The position numbers and the translations under genes were made by a program. Below, one piece after another: positions 35,071-45,453 of a stretch of DNA of 64,000 nt. The DNA comes from Otis tarda (lineage: Eukaryota; Chordata; Aves; Otidiformes; Otididae), in contig CM048553.1 of NCBI GenBank assembly GCA_026413225.1, positions 112,117,190 to 112,181,189 of the forward strand, read 5' to 3'. The notes below the pieces were generated by a model. The model was not told where the DNA came from, did no database searches, and saw nothing but the letters and a program-made list of their open reading frames with translations. Every line of letters starts with the position of its first letter. The first letter of the stretch is position 1.

Positions 35071-36851
35071 ATAGATATCTGTAACATGGGGATAGATGGG
35101 CACTAGGCCCCTGGATGTGAGTTTGTGGCAAGACAGGGACAGGATTGGCACAGCGCAGGTTGCATGTGCTCCAACCTTTGCCCAAAGTCAAGATGATTTG
35201 ATTAAGCCCACACTATTCACCAAGCCCTACAGGCTGAGATGTGAGTATGTGTGTGGACAAAATTTTGTAAAATGCTTAAGTGTGAAACCAAGAGAATTCC
35301 CTGGTCTCTGGATGGGAGGATGAATGGGGCCTCCGTGCCACCTGGTGGCATCTTGCTATTTGTCAGGGATTACGTGAAGGTGAAGATGGAGACTCCTGGG
35401 TATTGGGAGACCAATACAAAAAGAGTTCAACATGTGTGAGGAGAATGGGGAGATAAGTTTTGCCTGTCCTGGTTTCAGCTAGGATGGAGTTAATTTTTCT
35501 GTCAGTAGCTGATGTGTTTTGGATTTTGTATGTGAAGACATTGCCTTAAAGTGGAGTTGTGCCTTTGCATACTGAGTTTTGTTGGAAGGAGTATGGAAAC
35601 TGGAGGAAGAGAAGGATGCTCTGGAAAACAAAGCAAACACATTAGAGCACAGTAATGGGCAAGTAAGAGGAGCTCACAAAACTGCTCAGGCAGACAGGGA
35701 TGTAGCACAGAAAAACACAGAGCAAAGCAGCAATGGAATTGGCTTGTCAAAAGGCAGGACAACTGCTCTTCCATCAAAGGAGCTGAGATGTTGATTTCTA
35801 AGATCATGCTAGCAAGTGCTTCCCATTGGGATCTGAAGCATGGAAACGAGTGATATCTGGTCTTCCTCCAGAATCCTTTTTTGGAAGGGCAGGGTTCTGG
35901 TGGGTGCATGTTCCTTGGTGTAGCCAGCTGCTAGAAGCACTGCGACGCATGCACAAAATCAGAGTTGCAGGGGCATGCGAATAACAAAAAGCCTTTCAAG
36001 AGGTGAAGCTAGATGCAGCACAGCAGTGACTCTGCACCCTATCTGAGCTGATGGTAGAGTACAAAATATCTTGCATACCTCCTCAGGTGAAGTCTCCAGA
36101 ACTTGTGGTGAAAGGGCCGTGATGAAATATGAGGCAAATCCCTGGGATTTTGAGGCCACAGATATTGAGGATGAGAAGCTAGCTGCGACACCTGTGGTGG
36201 AGTCCAAGAAGTGTTTGAAACATGAGGAACAGAATAACCACTTAAGTTAGCTCCCTAATTGCCAGTACTGTACTGGATGCCCATATCAGCTCCGGGATGG
36301 CAGCCAGTACTGTGTGGGGATGGATGAAACAATGGAAAAAAAACGCAATTTGGGTAACCCATCTGGGCCACCAAGGTCAAAAAAGACATCATGACATATC
36401 AAATCTGTTTAGTTGTGCTTAGAGGACTGCTATGTGCTACATGCAGTGTCAACATATGTCATCCACCCACAAACAGTTCTGCTGCCTTGACTCTCACAAC
36501 AGACTGCTGGAGAATGAGTGGTGGGGAGACCTGCAATAGGGCAGGGGTAAAACAACACATGTATAACAACCTACGGGCAAGGCACTAGATGGCAAGCAGT
36601 GTCTTCCACAAATCTTGACTCTAGTACACAACAGTGCCAAGAATGATAAGCATGTTACAGGACAACTGGATATGTGAATAATGTCACATTTTTAATGAGT
36701 AATTTTACTTGGACAAATTTTCGTGTTTGTGGCATTAACAATTAATTTGTGTATTAAGATATAGAGAATGTCTCACTGTGTATATGCAGTCTCACAAATG
36801 GCAATGCATGGAACTAATCTCTGTGGACATTTGTAGGAATGTCTATATAAT
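35071..36851 (+). pseudogene. Internal remnant of the old provirus, coding content unrecognisable
   Basis: About 1.8 kb between the LTRs. No RT, integrase or protease motif can be read. An open frame at 35579-35794 is rich in Glu, Lys, Ala and Asn and could be a coiled-coil piece of gag, and fragments near 36110-36230 read as acidic protein, but neither gives a safe match. Frames are short and broken. Part of the region (35465-35556) resembles the start of an unrelated LTR, so some of this DNA may have been inserted later. Confidence 0.5.
35465..35556 (+). mobile_element. Possible nested 5' fragment of a different avian LTR
   Basis: The string TGTCCTGGTTTCAGCTAGGA at 35465 and the following 'tggagttaatttttct' and 'gtgttttggattttgtatgtgaa' match the well-known beginning of another bird LTR type, starting with TG. 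Only about 90 bases are recognisable and no matching 3' end is found nearby, so it is a truncated fragment or part of the host provirus that shares ancestry. Confidence 0.5.
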
Positions 36852-36861
36852 AAGGGGTGGG
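36852..36861 (+). other. Polypurine tract of the old provirus
   Basis: AAGGGGTGGG, almost all purine, ends one base before the 3' LTR start at TGTGCAGCAG (36863). This is the expected site for plus-strand priming. Confidence 0.65.
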
Positions 36862-36862
36862 C

Positions 36863-37371
36863 TGTGCAGCAGTTAACGTAAGTTAGGTCTAGTTGACAAT
36901 ACGATTAACATATGGGCTTTAGATAACTCCATAGGATAAAAGAGTAGCTTAGTTTTAAGAATAGAGGAGAAATGCCAGTGTGAGCAACCTAATGTTTGTT
37001 GCGTAATCTTTGAGACAAGCAGACTGTGAGCAAGCGATGGCAACAGACAACCGTTGGGTACTGTGTAAATTTCAATGAGACAGCCGAGAATCTGATTTTC
37101 TCTACCAAATCCAATAACTGATGATGCCTAGGTTGTCATCAGGTTATCATCAGGACAGGACCCAAAAAGCCCAAGCCATGAATAAGGTCTATGCATGGCA
37201 TGGCTAGAATCTAGCCTAACTCAACCAGCTTCTCTCCTGGATAATGTTGTCCCACCTGCAAAGCAGATAAATCCAGTAGTTTATAAAATTGCATTTATCC
37301 TGTGATTAAAGTGTTTTTGGTATCCAGTTCCAGTTAGTCTCTGCATTATCATTTGTATTTAAACCGCAACA
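36863..37371 (+). mobile_element. 3' LTR of the old provirus
   Basis: Starts TGTGCAGCAG directly after the purine tract and ends GCAACA. It is longer than the 5' LTR, mostly through extra sequence in its middle (about 37000-37200, including a small CAGGTT(G/A)TCAT duplication near 37131-37152). Its ends align well with 34605-35052. Confidence 0.8.
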
Positions 37372-37761
37372 AGAGTTCCCCACATTTCCCAGTCCATGCT
37401 TGTTTCTGCTCACCAATCCATCTAACATTCAAGCTCCTACCTCAGACCTGTCAGGGTTATCCTTGCATCTCTTTGAAGCAGACTATGGTCTCTATATATT
37501 ATGGCTTTGGTAGCAGTTGGCATTGTATATTAGGAGAGCTAATAAAACTGGCTATCAGGCAAAACACGGGCTCTTTGAGTTGTTGCCCACTTGTGTTGGT
37601 TTTGTTTAGTGGGGAGAGCTACAGTAGCAGCTTATGCAAGAGTCTGCTAGAAGTTTCCCCTTTGTCCGGTGGACTTGGCCGGGTCTAGGGCAGACCCACT
37701 GCTGGCCAAGACTGAGCCAGTTGGTGACAGAATGTTCAGTCATAACGCCTTTGTGATAACA

Positions 37762-37769
37762 TATTTAAG
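37762..37769 (+). promoter_or_regulatory. LTR D TATA-like site
   Basis: TATTTAAG, conserved with LTR C, about 41 bases after a worn CCAAT box at 37717. Confidence 0.5.
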
Positions 37770-37780
37770 AAGGGAAAATA

Positions 37781-37857
37781 AGAAGAAGAAGAAGAAGAAG
37801 GAGAAGGAGAAAAAGAAGAAGAAGAAGAAGAAGAAGAAGAAGAAGAAAAAGGAGAAG
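37781..37857 (+). repeat. GAA microsatellite within LTR D
   Basis: About 77 bases of (GAA)n with a few GGA and AAA interruptions near 37801-37814. The matching place in LTRs A and C is a plain A run of 10-15 followed by 'gagaagatg', so the triplet array arose after insertion or in a private ancestor. It creates long low-complexity open frames (Lys-rich on plus, Phe/Leu-rich on minus) that are not genes. Confidence 0.95.
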
Positions 37858-38765
37858 TGGAGGCAGAGAGGGGGAGGTGCAAGCCTTGTGGGCCTTGTGG
37901 CCCTCACCTTCTGGCCTCCTGCTGGGTGGCCATCTGGGCCCAGCTGCACGAAGTGAAGAGAGGAGATATGAAGAGAACCTGAGGCATCTGCCTGATCCTG
38001 ATTGTGAAGAATTTCTTGTGAGAGGAAAGGCTGCAGACACCAAGGTCAGTGAAGAAGGAGGGGGAGGAGTAAAGTTGCTCCTCACAAGATTCCTCTGCAG
38101 CCCAAGGTGAAGACCATGGTGAAGCAGGTTGTCCCCCTGCAGCCCATGGAGGTCCACGGAGGAACAAAGATCCACCTGCAGCCTGTGGAGGACCCCATGC
38201 TGGGGCAGGTGCCTGCCCAAAGGAGGCTATGGCCCGTGAAGGGCCAACGCTGGGGCAGCCATTCCAGAGGGACTGCACCCTGTGGAAAAATTACCCGTGC
38301 TGGAGCAGTTCATGAAACCCGTGGGAGGGACCCCACGATGGAGCAGGGAGGAATGTAACGTGACAAGTTCTTCTTTCGAGGAGGAAGGAGCACAGAAAGC
38401 GACATGTGATGAACTGACCATAACTCCCATTCCCTGTTCCTCTGTTCCTCCCCTGTGCTGCGCGGGGAGGGGAAGGAGGTAGAGACGACTGAAATGAAGT
38501 TAAGCCTGGGAAGCGGGAGGGGTGGAGGGTAGTTGGGTTTGTTGTGCTTATTATTGTGCTTTGGTTTTGTTAATAATTATAAAAAAAAATCATTTTCCCA
38601 AAGTCAAGTCTGTTTTGCCTGTAATCGTAACTTCAGTGATCTCTCCGTGTCCTTATCTCAAACCTTGAGGTTTTTGTTATATTTTCTCTTGTCCATTCTC
38701 TTGGAAGGTGGGGAGAGTGGGTGAAAAAAGCATAGCTTGGTCCTGAGTGTGGCTAAACTATGACA

Positions 38766-41700
38766 CTGCCAGAGCTTTCTCATTCTATATTTCTTTCTTC
38801 TTTTGAAGTTGTCCTGACAAGAGATCCTTCACTCAGTGCTGAATTCCTTCCCTTCTAAGGGGAATTATTCTTGAGACCTCAAGATCTCCAACTCTAAAGC
38901 TCACTCAGTTACTCCCTCCACGTCTTGACCAAATCTCCATGTCTTTCCGATTTGATCTGCACAGCCATCCAAGTTCTCCACATTTCTGCAGTTGTTCCAT
39001 CCCCATCCTCATGTCTCCCACGGCCCCGCTTTGGCATGGTCCCCATCTGTTTATTCTTGTTCACTCTACCCAAAAATCCCTGCTACCAATCTTCTCTGTT
39101 CTCCCAGGCTGACTACATCTCTTTCACTTGGCTGCTGCAGCCTACTGAAACTCTCCATCCTTCTGACTCGTCCTGGAGGCTCTAACAATGGATCCAGATC
39201 CGACTGCTATTTGAGATACTAAATATAGGCACCGCTTAATCCAAATCTATCCACGTCTACTCTATTGGCTGGAAAAGATCACTTTGCAGAAGAAGAAAAA
39301 GAAAAGAGGAAAAATTAAAAAAGAAAAAGCAAGTCAAACAAGATACACAGTAGCCCTATATTTTCATGGTAGCTATCAAAGTATTGCTTTGTCTTCTGGC
39401 TTTAGAAGAAACACAGTGCTTACAAAATTATTGTGGTATGCCTGCTTTGGAGGAAAAGAGAACAAGAAATAAGCCTATGCCCACGCAAAAGCTGTGGCTA
39501 GCACAAGTCAAGGCTGTATTTTTATAACACTGAGGAATGGCACAAGTTCCTTTTGTTCACTGTGAACACTTCAAGTTTAAGGTCCCAGTTTGCATGTGCT
39601 CAGACTGGGGTAAGATCACTAACAGAGTTTCTTTGGGCTCTTTTCCCTCAAAGAATATAGGAAACAAAGGAACAAAATAAAAAGCTAGTCTTTGCAAGAG
39701 CTGTATTGCTTTCAGGAGAACTAGAACCTTTCAACCTGTTTGTTAATCTGACCTATCAGTGACAAGTGCTCTGGAACAGCGAAAATTGATCTTTTAACTC
39801 AAAGTCTTTCTAAAAAGGGGACTTGAAAATGGAGAATGGTAATTATGTCTCTGTAGAACTGTTTTTATTAAGTATAACTAATAATTTCAATTGGTGATTT
39901 GGCAGAAAATGCCTGATTTAAGAATGAATATCAGTTATTCAGTGACACTCAGAAGTACAAGTAGATTTGTCAAAGCAGTATTTTATTCCAGGACAATTGA
40001 GTCATCCACTACATAGCCAACATATTTTCTAAGAATTACGCAAGTGGCCTTGGAAAAAAATGGAATATCTAGGTCTTATGCATCTCAATGGAGGAAGCAG
40101 ATTGTCATAACAACTTTGAAAATGACATTTTTTCAGTCACAATTAATTTCAGCCCAGCCCAGGCACTTCACAGAACTGAAAACCAGAAATCTGACGATAA
40201 AACTGAAGGCAGTTGCTGAAGGGTGCAGGTTGGGGACTTTTTCTTCCTCTGAGCTTGTGAATGCGTGCTGCAGCAGTCCTCACTCTGGGCATGAAAGAAC
40301 AAAAGCCAGAGAAGATAGGAAAATAAAGCCCATGAAAAAATCTTGTTCATTGTACATTGTGGTAAATTTGAATCGTGTATCTTCAAAGGTAAGCTGTCAC
40401 TGTTACAAGGAGGGTCTCAACTAATTAACAACAATTAATGGATTTAAAGCAAATACTTAAGTGCTTTGCTGAACTGAAGCCTAAATGATAGTAATATAAT
40501 AATCTTGTGTATGAATTGTGTGCTTCTTTTTAGTGAACAGTTTCCCCAGTATCATTCAGAGACTGCATTTTTATCACAGTTAACAGTGCTTAGGATACAT
40601 GTGGCTCTCCCTAAGCAGCAAGGGCAGAGAGACCAGTCTGTGACCTAAAGACCTTACAGACTAACACTTCCTCTTCTTTTAAAAATGGACAAACACGGAG
40701 AAGATCTTTTCTGCTGAAGAAAAGTATCAGTATTGGTTTTACACTTGCATAGAAAGTTAATTTAGTGTATCTGTGTCGTTTACAAGGCAGACAATCTGCA
40801 CAATTACAAACATATAAGTAATACTGAAATCCGTTTGGATTTTTTAATTTTTATTTTTGCTTCTCCTTTTCCCTCTTTATCATCTACTGTTTTATTGTCT
40901 TTCCTTCACCAATGTCATCTCAGCCTAGAGCCCACTAATATGCCTTAAGGGGAAATAGGAGGTTCTGCCAGGAATTGCTTTATGTAAAATCCTCTCTCCA
41001 TATCGGCAAGATTCTCAGCAAATCAGTTTTTCTCAGTTGGAGTGTTATCTGCTTTGGCTGAGAAGTGAGTTCTGAAAAAAACAAGGCTCATATAATCTGT
41101 CATACGCATTGCTACTATTTATTTAGCTGGAGTGAGGGCACTTGCAGCTTATTTCTATTTGATTTCTTTAACTTTTCACTTTGCTTCCTCAGGAGTCCTT
41201 TTTGCCTCCCCTCTTCATCGTGCTTCTTCCTGTGTGAATGGCCTTGCAGCATCTGTGAATGCCATGGTCTACCCTGTTTTCTGCTTTGCTTCTTACAGGC
41301 TCAAAAAGGCAAGATCAAACAAGGGAAATAAGAAACCCTCGGTGTTCCTGACTCGCAGAAAGGCATGTCTTGAAAGATTTTTTCATTTTCAAGAATATTG
41401 CTAGATTGAAAGAATATTATTCTTTCTGAGTAATAAACTCTCTGCTTATTACAGAATACATTTCATCAGAAGATCACAAAATACCTTTCAAACCAAATTA
41501 ACATCATTACCTTATTTTCATGAAACTCTGATTATTGGAGGGATTTATCTGCAGTGACTCAGCAGCTCTGAGGAACAATTACTCAGACTGAGCTATTTTT
41601 GAAAGAGGAGTCTGACCACTGTAACTAAGAATATTAATTCTTTAAAAGATGTTTCAGATGCTTTTTTTTTTTTTTTTGAAAGTTGTTCTCAGTTTTACTA

Positions 41701-44700
41701 GTTTCCTTAACATCACTGAAAGATCTTCACAGTCATAGTGAAAGGTAAGGTAGACTTATTGTAACATGGACAAGCCCACCATGGACTACAGCAAATATAG
41801 ACTCCACGGAAAGATGGTGGTGGCTACAGTAAAGAGACTGTGGATAAGATTCCCATTGCTTCCAGTTGGTTTAGTCATGCTGATCTTGAAATGGGTTTTC
41901 TGTGTCTGTGAGGCAGTCTCACAAAAATCTTCAGTCCTTCCATTTCACTGTATCACAAATGGACTTAAGGTGGTGTTTGCCACCACTCTTTGGTGTCTTT
42001 TGTGGACTCATCACATGTGTGGTTCTAGCTGAATTGTTCCTGCATGACGACAGTTAAGTTTTATGTTAAAACACATTTGCTGTCATGAAACTAAGTTATT
42101 TTGTAGCAATTCTTTGCTCATAATCCCTACTCAACTTAAAGTAAACTAAGTGTTTTAGGGTTGTTATAGAACAAAATGTTAAGTAACTCTTAATAGAAAA
42201 TAAGCGACAAATAGGCATAGTTGATCATCTAATAATTTGCTTCCATTTGTACCTGTATCAACTAGTTCAATGTATTCACAACTGATTTTACAGGTAAACA
42301 GTGTCTTTCATAGGTAAGCAGTAGTATTTGTCACATAATCTTCCTGTAACAGGGCAATTAATAGTTGTACAAGGCAGGTACTTCTGCATAGGTGGACATT
42401 AATATCTTTACATTCGCAACAAGAAATTTAGAGTCCTAAGTCCTTTGGTGTAGCAAGTGGACCTTAAATGACTTAGATCAGTTGATCATAAGACCCCTGG
42501 AAACAAAGCCAGTAAAAGATGACAGACCTTCACACAATTCTACTCACTTAAGACACAAGCTTAGTTCAATGTATAGATATGTGATTAACTGTTACTAGGG
42601 AGCTGAAGATAATCAGGTAACAGGCTGTGTCCAGGCTACCCCGGAGTGTTAAGGTGTTTCATTTTGACCTCTTCTCAGTTATGGTAAGAACTCCAGGACA
42701 GAACTAACACTGAAACTTTCCCTTTTTCTTCCCCCCTCCTCCCCCTGCCTCCTAGTATGGAATTATCCTCTTTCTATTTCATGGCAAAGAAAGAGTTGCT
42801 GTCCCACTGCTGAACTGCAGTGTTCTCAGATTCACAGATGAGACTCACAAGATTCCCAGATAAGATATGCTGTTGTCTTCTAAATTACTTCCTTGAAAAT
42901 AAAATGTGAAGTATCTCTCCACGGAATTACAGTACAATGCAGTACAATGCTTTATTCCATCTGCCAAATAAAGTTGGTTTATGTTAATGCTGAATGTCTA
43001 TGGAAACTCTTCTTCCACCTGTGCCTTACTGAAATGCCTGTGTCTTAGAGGCTTGCTCTGAGACCTCTGTCAGCAACATTTTGCACAAATGCATGCATTT
43101 AGCAGAATATGACAAAATATTGGGATGAATCTTTTAGACTATCCTTGATAACAATCAGCAAGTCATAGTCATGAAAGTTTTCACATAACAACCTATAGGA
43201 ACATGCACTATGCATATGTGTGTGTACAGGTTAATATGCATATATGTATATACTATAGACTGCAGTTGCTGGAGACCTGCTATGGACTTCTAGATAATAA
43301 TAAACATGATTGAATTCTGCAAAATGTAACCCTAAACAAATTGGATTGAAGTCTCCTGTCTGTTTGGACATAATATCAGAGTTTTGGGGTTTGGTTTTCT
43401 TGGAATGAAGCCTGTCAGTCCTTTAGGGTATAAAAATCTTGAATGAAATATGGTTGCTATATAAGTTATGTTGCCCAAAGAGAATCACAATGGGCTTATT
43501 AAAAAGGTATTTAATGTTGATTCCTTCATAACAATTTCAAAAGCTATCAAATTTAAAAGCAGAAGATATCCAGGGAAAGTATTGCTGGATTTCAAATACA
43601 TCTTTATGTGTGGAGTAGAAGTACAGTAGTCTGTCTTGCTTAATGAGGATTTCCCAAATCTCATTAAATATTTAATTGTCCTTCTGTCTATTCTAAAACA
43701 GCAATAAACAGTGATCAGTTCAAACTGCACAGGTAAAACATGGGGAAAGTTCTAGAAATATTAATGCAGAAAGTGTGTTCCCATATGCCACTGACTGTCT
43801 TACATCAGTGAAATTAACTAAAGGGAAAGACTGCAGATCCTTTCTAGTTCCATAGCAACAGAGGACCACATATACTAAGCTCTACCATCAACCATATATG
43901 CAGTTTTTTAAGTCATGTAAAAACTCTTCTAAGTTAACTTCTTTAAGAAACTTTTAAGCCCACTTCCTTGAGAAAGATAGTGCTGGATGGTCTCAGAGGC
44001 TTAAAAATTCTTTCCACAAAGAAATTATTCCTGTTCCCTGTTGGAATTTGTGGTCATAAAATAAATGAATTTTCGTCTCGTAACTATAGTGGTTTGAAAA
44101 ATGCTCCTGGAATGGGGTGAGATCCAATCTCTTCTGGCTACATGTGAGTGACTTATATTGACAGAAAGGACTTTTTTTTTTGCATGCAGATGGAGGGGGA
44201 AATGAACAAGGGACGTATAACTGGCATCACACTGCAAGCAAAATAGGTATTGACACCAAGCTGGAAGTTGAAAGGGAGATTTCTGTACAGGTATAGACAA
44301 TTTACATTCCCCCTAGATTAAATGAGAAAAACTCCTTACCTAAGTCTTATACACACCTTTGAAGGAGGAATAAATCTTTTATTGCAGAAATGTAGTTCAA
44401 GTTCAAGGTTATTTCCCTATATTAAGAATGCATTCGTATTTCATAGCTAATATGCTTAGAAATACTTCAGAAATGCTTGAAATCCATCAAACTCATCAAA
44501 GCATCGATCACTGTGATATTGTATTTCTACACAGGGATATGAACCACTCTGCATTTTGTGCTGCCGTGCAAAGAAGAAATCGCTGAGAATCTCTACTCTG
44601 AACAAAATTGCTTTACAATGTGGTCACTCTGATTCCTTTTACCTTGATAAAAATCACAATGTGCGTGGATGTGAAACATGATAACAAAAGCACACAGAGT

Positions 44701-45266
44701 TGAAAAGCTATTAGAAAGAGAGCATGAACTCAGCCAACTGCCAGCCTTGAAATGATGAGGCTATTATAAATCATGTCCTCGAAATACCGAGGAGAAGGGA
44801 AAAACCTCACATGTCCTTACACCTGCATTCCCTTTACTTCCTTTAGACACTGTATTATTCACATGCAGAAGAAGGCTAGTTAAGAAAAGTTGCTCTCAAC
44901 TCCTATTCTGTTCCACAGACTTTAAACACATACACACAGGAAAGAGCAAACATAAAAAGAATAATATATTTGAAAATGAAATGGTTTCAAGCATCACTTA
45001 GGTCTTAGTAGCATTAAAGCCTTTTAGGGGTATCGGATAGTTTCTGAGTCCCTGTGGCATTTCAGCATCTCTAGTGACATCCTTGAGTTTTAGATTTATT
45101 TTATATATGACAGAGGCATGTTTTTCATATAAGATGCTTTTACTTTCCTATCACCTTTTATTCCCACTCTTTTCCATATGCAAATTTCTTTTACGATTGC
45201 AAAGCCTCAGGACTTCTTGGGTTGTACCCTTGATGGTCTGTACTGGAATTTTTTTTTGGAACTCAG
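38766..45266. other. AT-rich unique sequence, no gene seen
   Basis: The largest unbroken stretch without identified repeats. Open frames reach 126 codons (plus strand, 40044-40424), followed at once by a good splice-donor match (AAGGTAAGC near 40387), but the protein is not recognisable and no partner exon is seen. A T run of about 17 lies near 41662-41678. A pyrimidine-rich patch occurs at 42720-42752. No transposon is recognised. Confidence 0.5.
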
Positions 45267-45280
45267 AAATGGCATTTCTG
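45267..45280. repeat. 14-bp target-site duplication, left copy
   Basis: AAATGGCATTTCTG, identical to 45440-45453 and flanking the 159-bp inserted copy. Confidence 0.93.
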
Positions 45281-45439
45281 CAGGATGTGTTGAGTTATAC
45301 TTAAAAATATAAAGTCACTGAGAAAATTTCTTTCATCACTGGATTTGAACAGCTAATGCATAAAATTTCCTGTGAATTTTGTTCAGGTGAAGAAAAAATA
45401 AGATGACATTAACATTGCCATTGGTCAAATTGGCTTTTC
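45281..45439 (+). repeat. 159-bp templated insertion copied from 46868-47026
   Basis: The segment is identical, base for base as far as I can read, to 46868-47026 in the same orientation. It sits between two perfect 14-bp copies of AAATGGCATTTCTG, whereas the downstream copy has no flanking duplication, so this is the insertion and the downstream copy is the source. Identity runs one base further on the left and two on the right (short microhomology). There is no poly-A tail, no terminal inverted repeat and no LINE or LTR sequence inside. The 14-bp duplication is in the range of target-primed reverse transcription, yet the missing tail also allows repair of a staggered break by patching from nearby DNA or RNA. 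Confidence 0.88.
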
Positions 45440-45453
45440 AAATGGCATTTCTG
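45440..45453. repeat. 14-bp target-site duplication, right copy
   Basis: AAATGGCATTTCTG, identical to 45267-45280. Confidence 0.93.

Larger units (their letters stand above)
34605..37371 (+). mobile_element. Old gutted endogenous retrovirus with two diverged LTRs
   Basis: Two related blocks of about 450-510 bp (34605-35052 and 36863-37371) lie in the same orientation around 1.8 kb of internal sequence. They share ends and order: 'ttaggtctagttga', 'ccataggataaa', 'gcaacct', 'cctgtgattaaagtgttttt' and 'actccagtta'. A purine tract directly precedes the second block, as expected for a 3' LTR. AAGAG occurs at both outer edges (34601-34605 and 37371-37375) and may be the 5-bp target duplication. 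The LTRs appear to differ at about a quarter or more of positions, so the insertion is old. Full-length ERVL-type proviruses are several kb longer, so most of gag-pol is deleted. Confidence 0.8.
37592..38765 (+). mobile_element. Solo LTR D of the ERVL-like family with an internal GAA repeat
   Basis: A copy of about 1.17 kb from TGTGTTGGTTTTGTTTAGTG to ...GGCTAAACTATGACA. It has the family layout: a worn CCAAT box (CCAGT at 37717-37721), TATTTAAG at 37762-37769, GC-rich repeated CCCATGGAGG motifs, and a worn poly-A signal (AATAAT at 38572-38577). A GAA microsatellite has grown in the A-rich spot just after the TATA-like site. No clean target duplication is visible (CCACT on the left, CTGCC on the right). 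No viral coding sequence adjoins, so it is a solo LTR. Confidence 0.92.

Noticed and set aside
35579..35794. Glu/Lys-rich frame as a definite gag gene
   Set aside because: Coiled-coil-like composition alone is not enough; no zinc knuckle or major homology motif is visible.
37669..37956. Lys-rich plus-strand and Phe/Leu-rich minus-strand frames in LTR D
   Set aside because: They are made by the GAA microsatellite.
40044..40424. A 126-codon open frame followed by a good splice donor (AAGGTAAGC)
   Set aside because: The protein is unrecognisable, no acceptor or partner exon could be placed, and donor-like strings are common in this much sequence.
41132..41404. Frame with a stretch (near NGLAASVNAMVYPVFCFASYR) reminiscent of the last helix of a G-protein-coupled receptor
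   Set aside because: No preceding helices or conserved motifs in any frame nearby; the likeness is only to a generic hydrophobic pattern.
43200..43260. ATGCATAT/GTGTGTGT-rich stretch as a microsatellite or hairpin
   Set aside because: The repeats are short and interrupted, and the pairing is imperfect.
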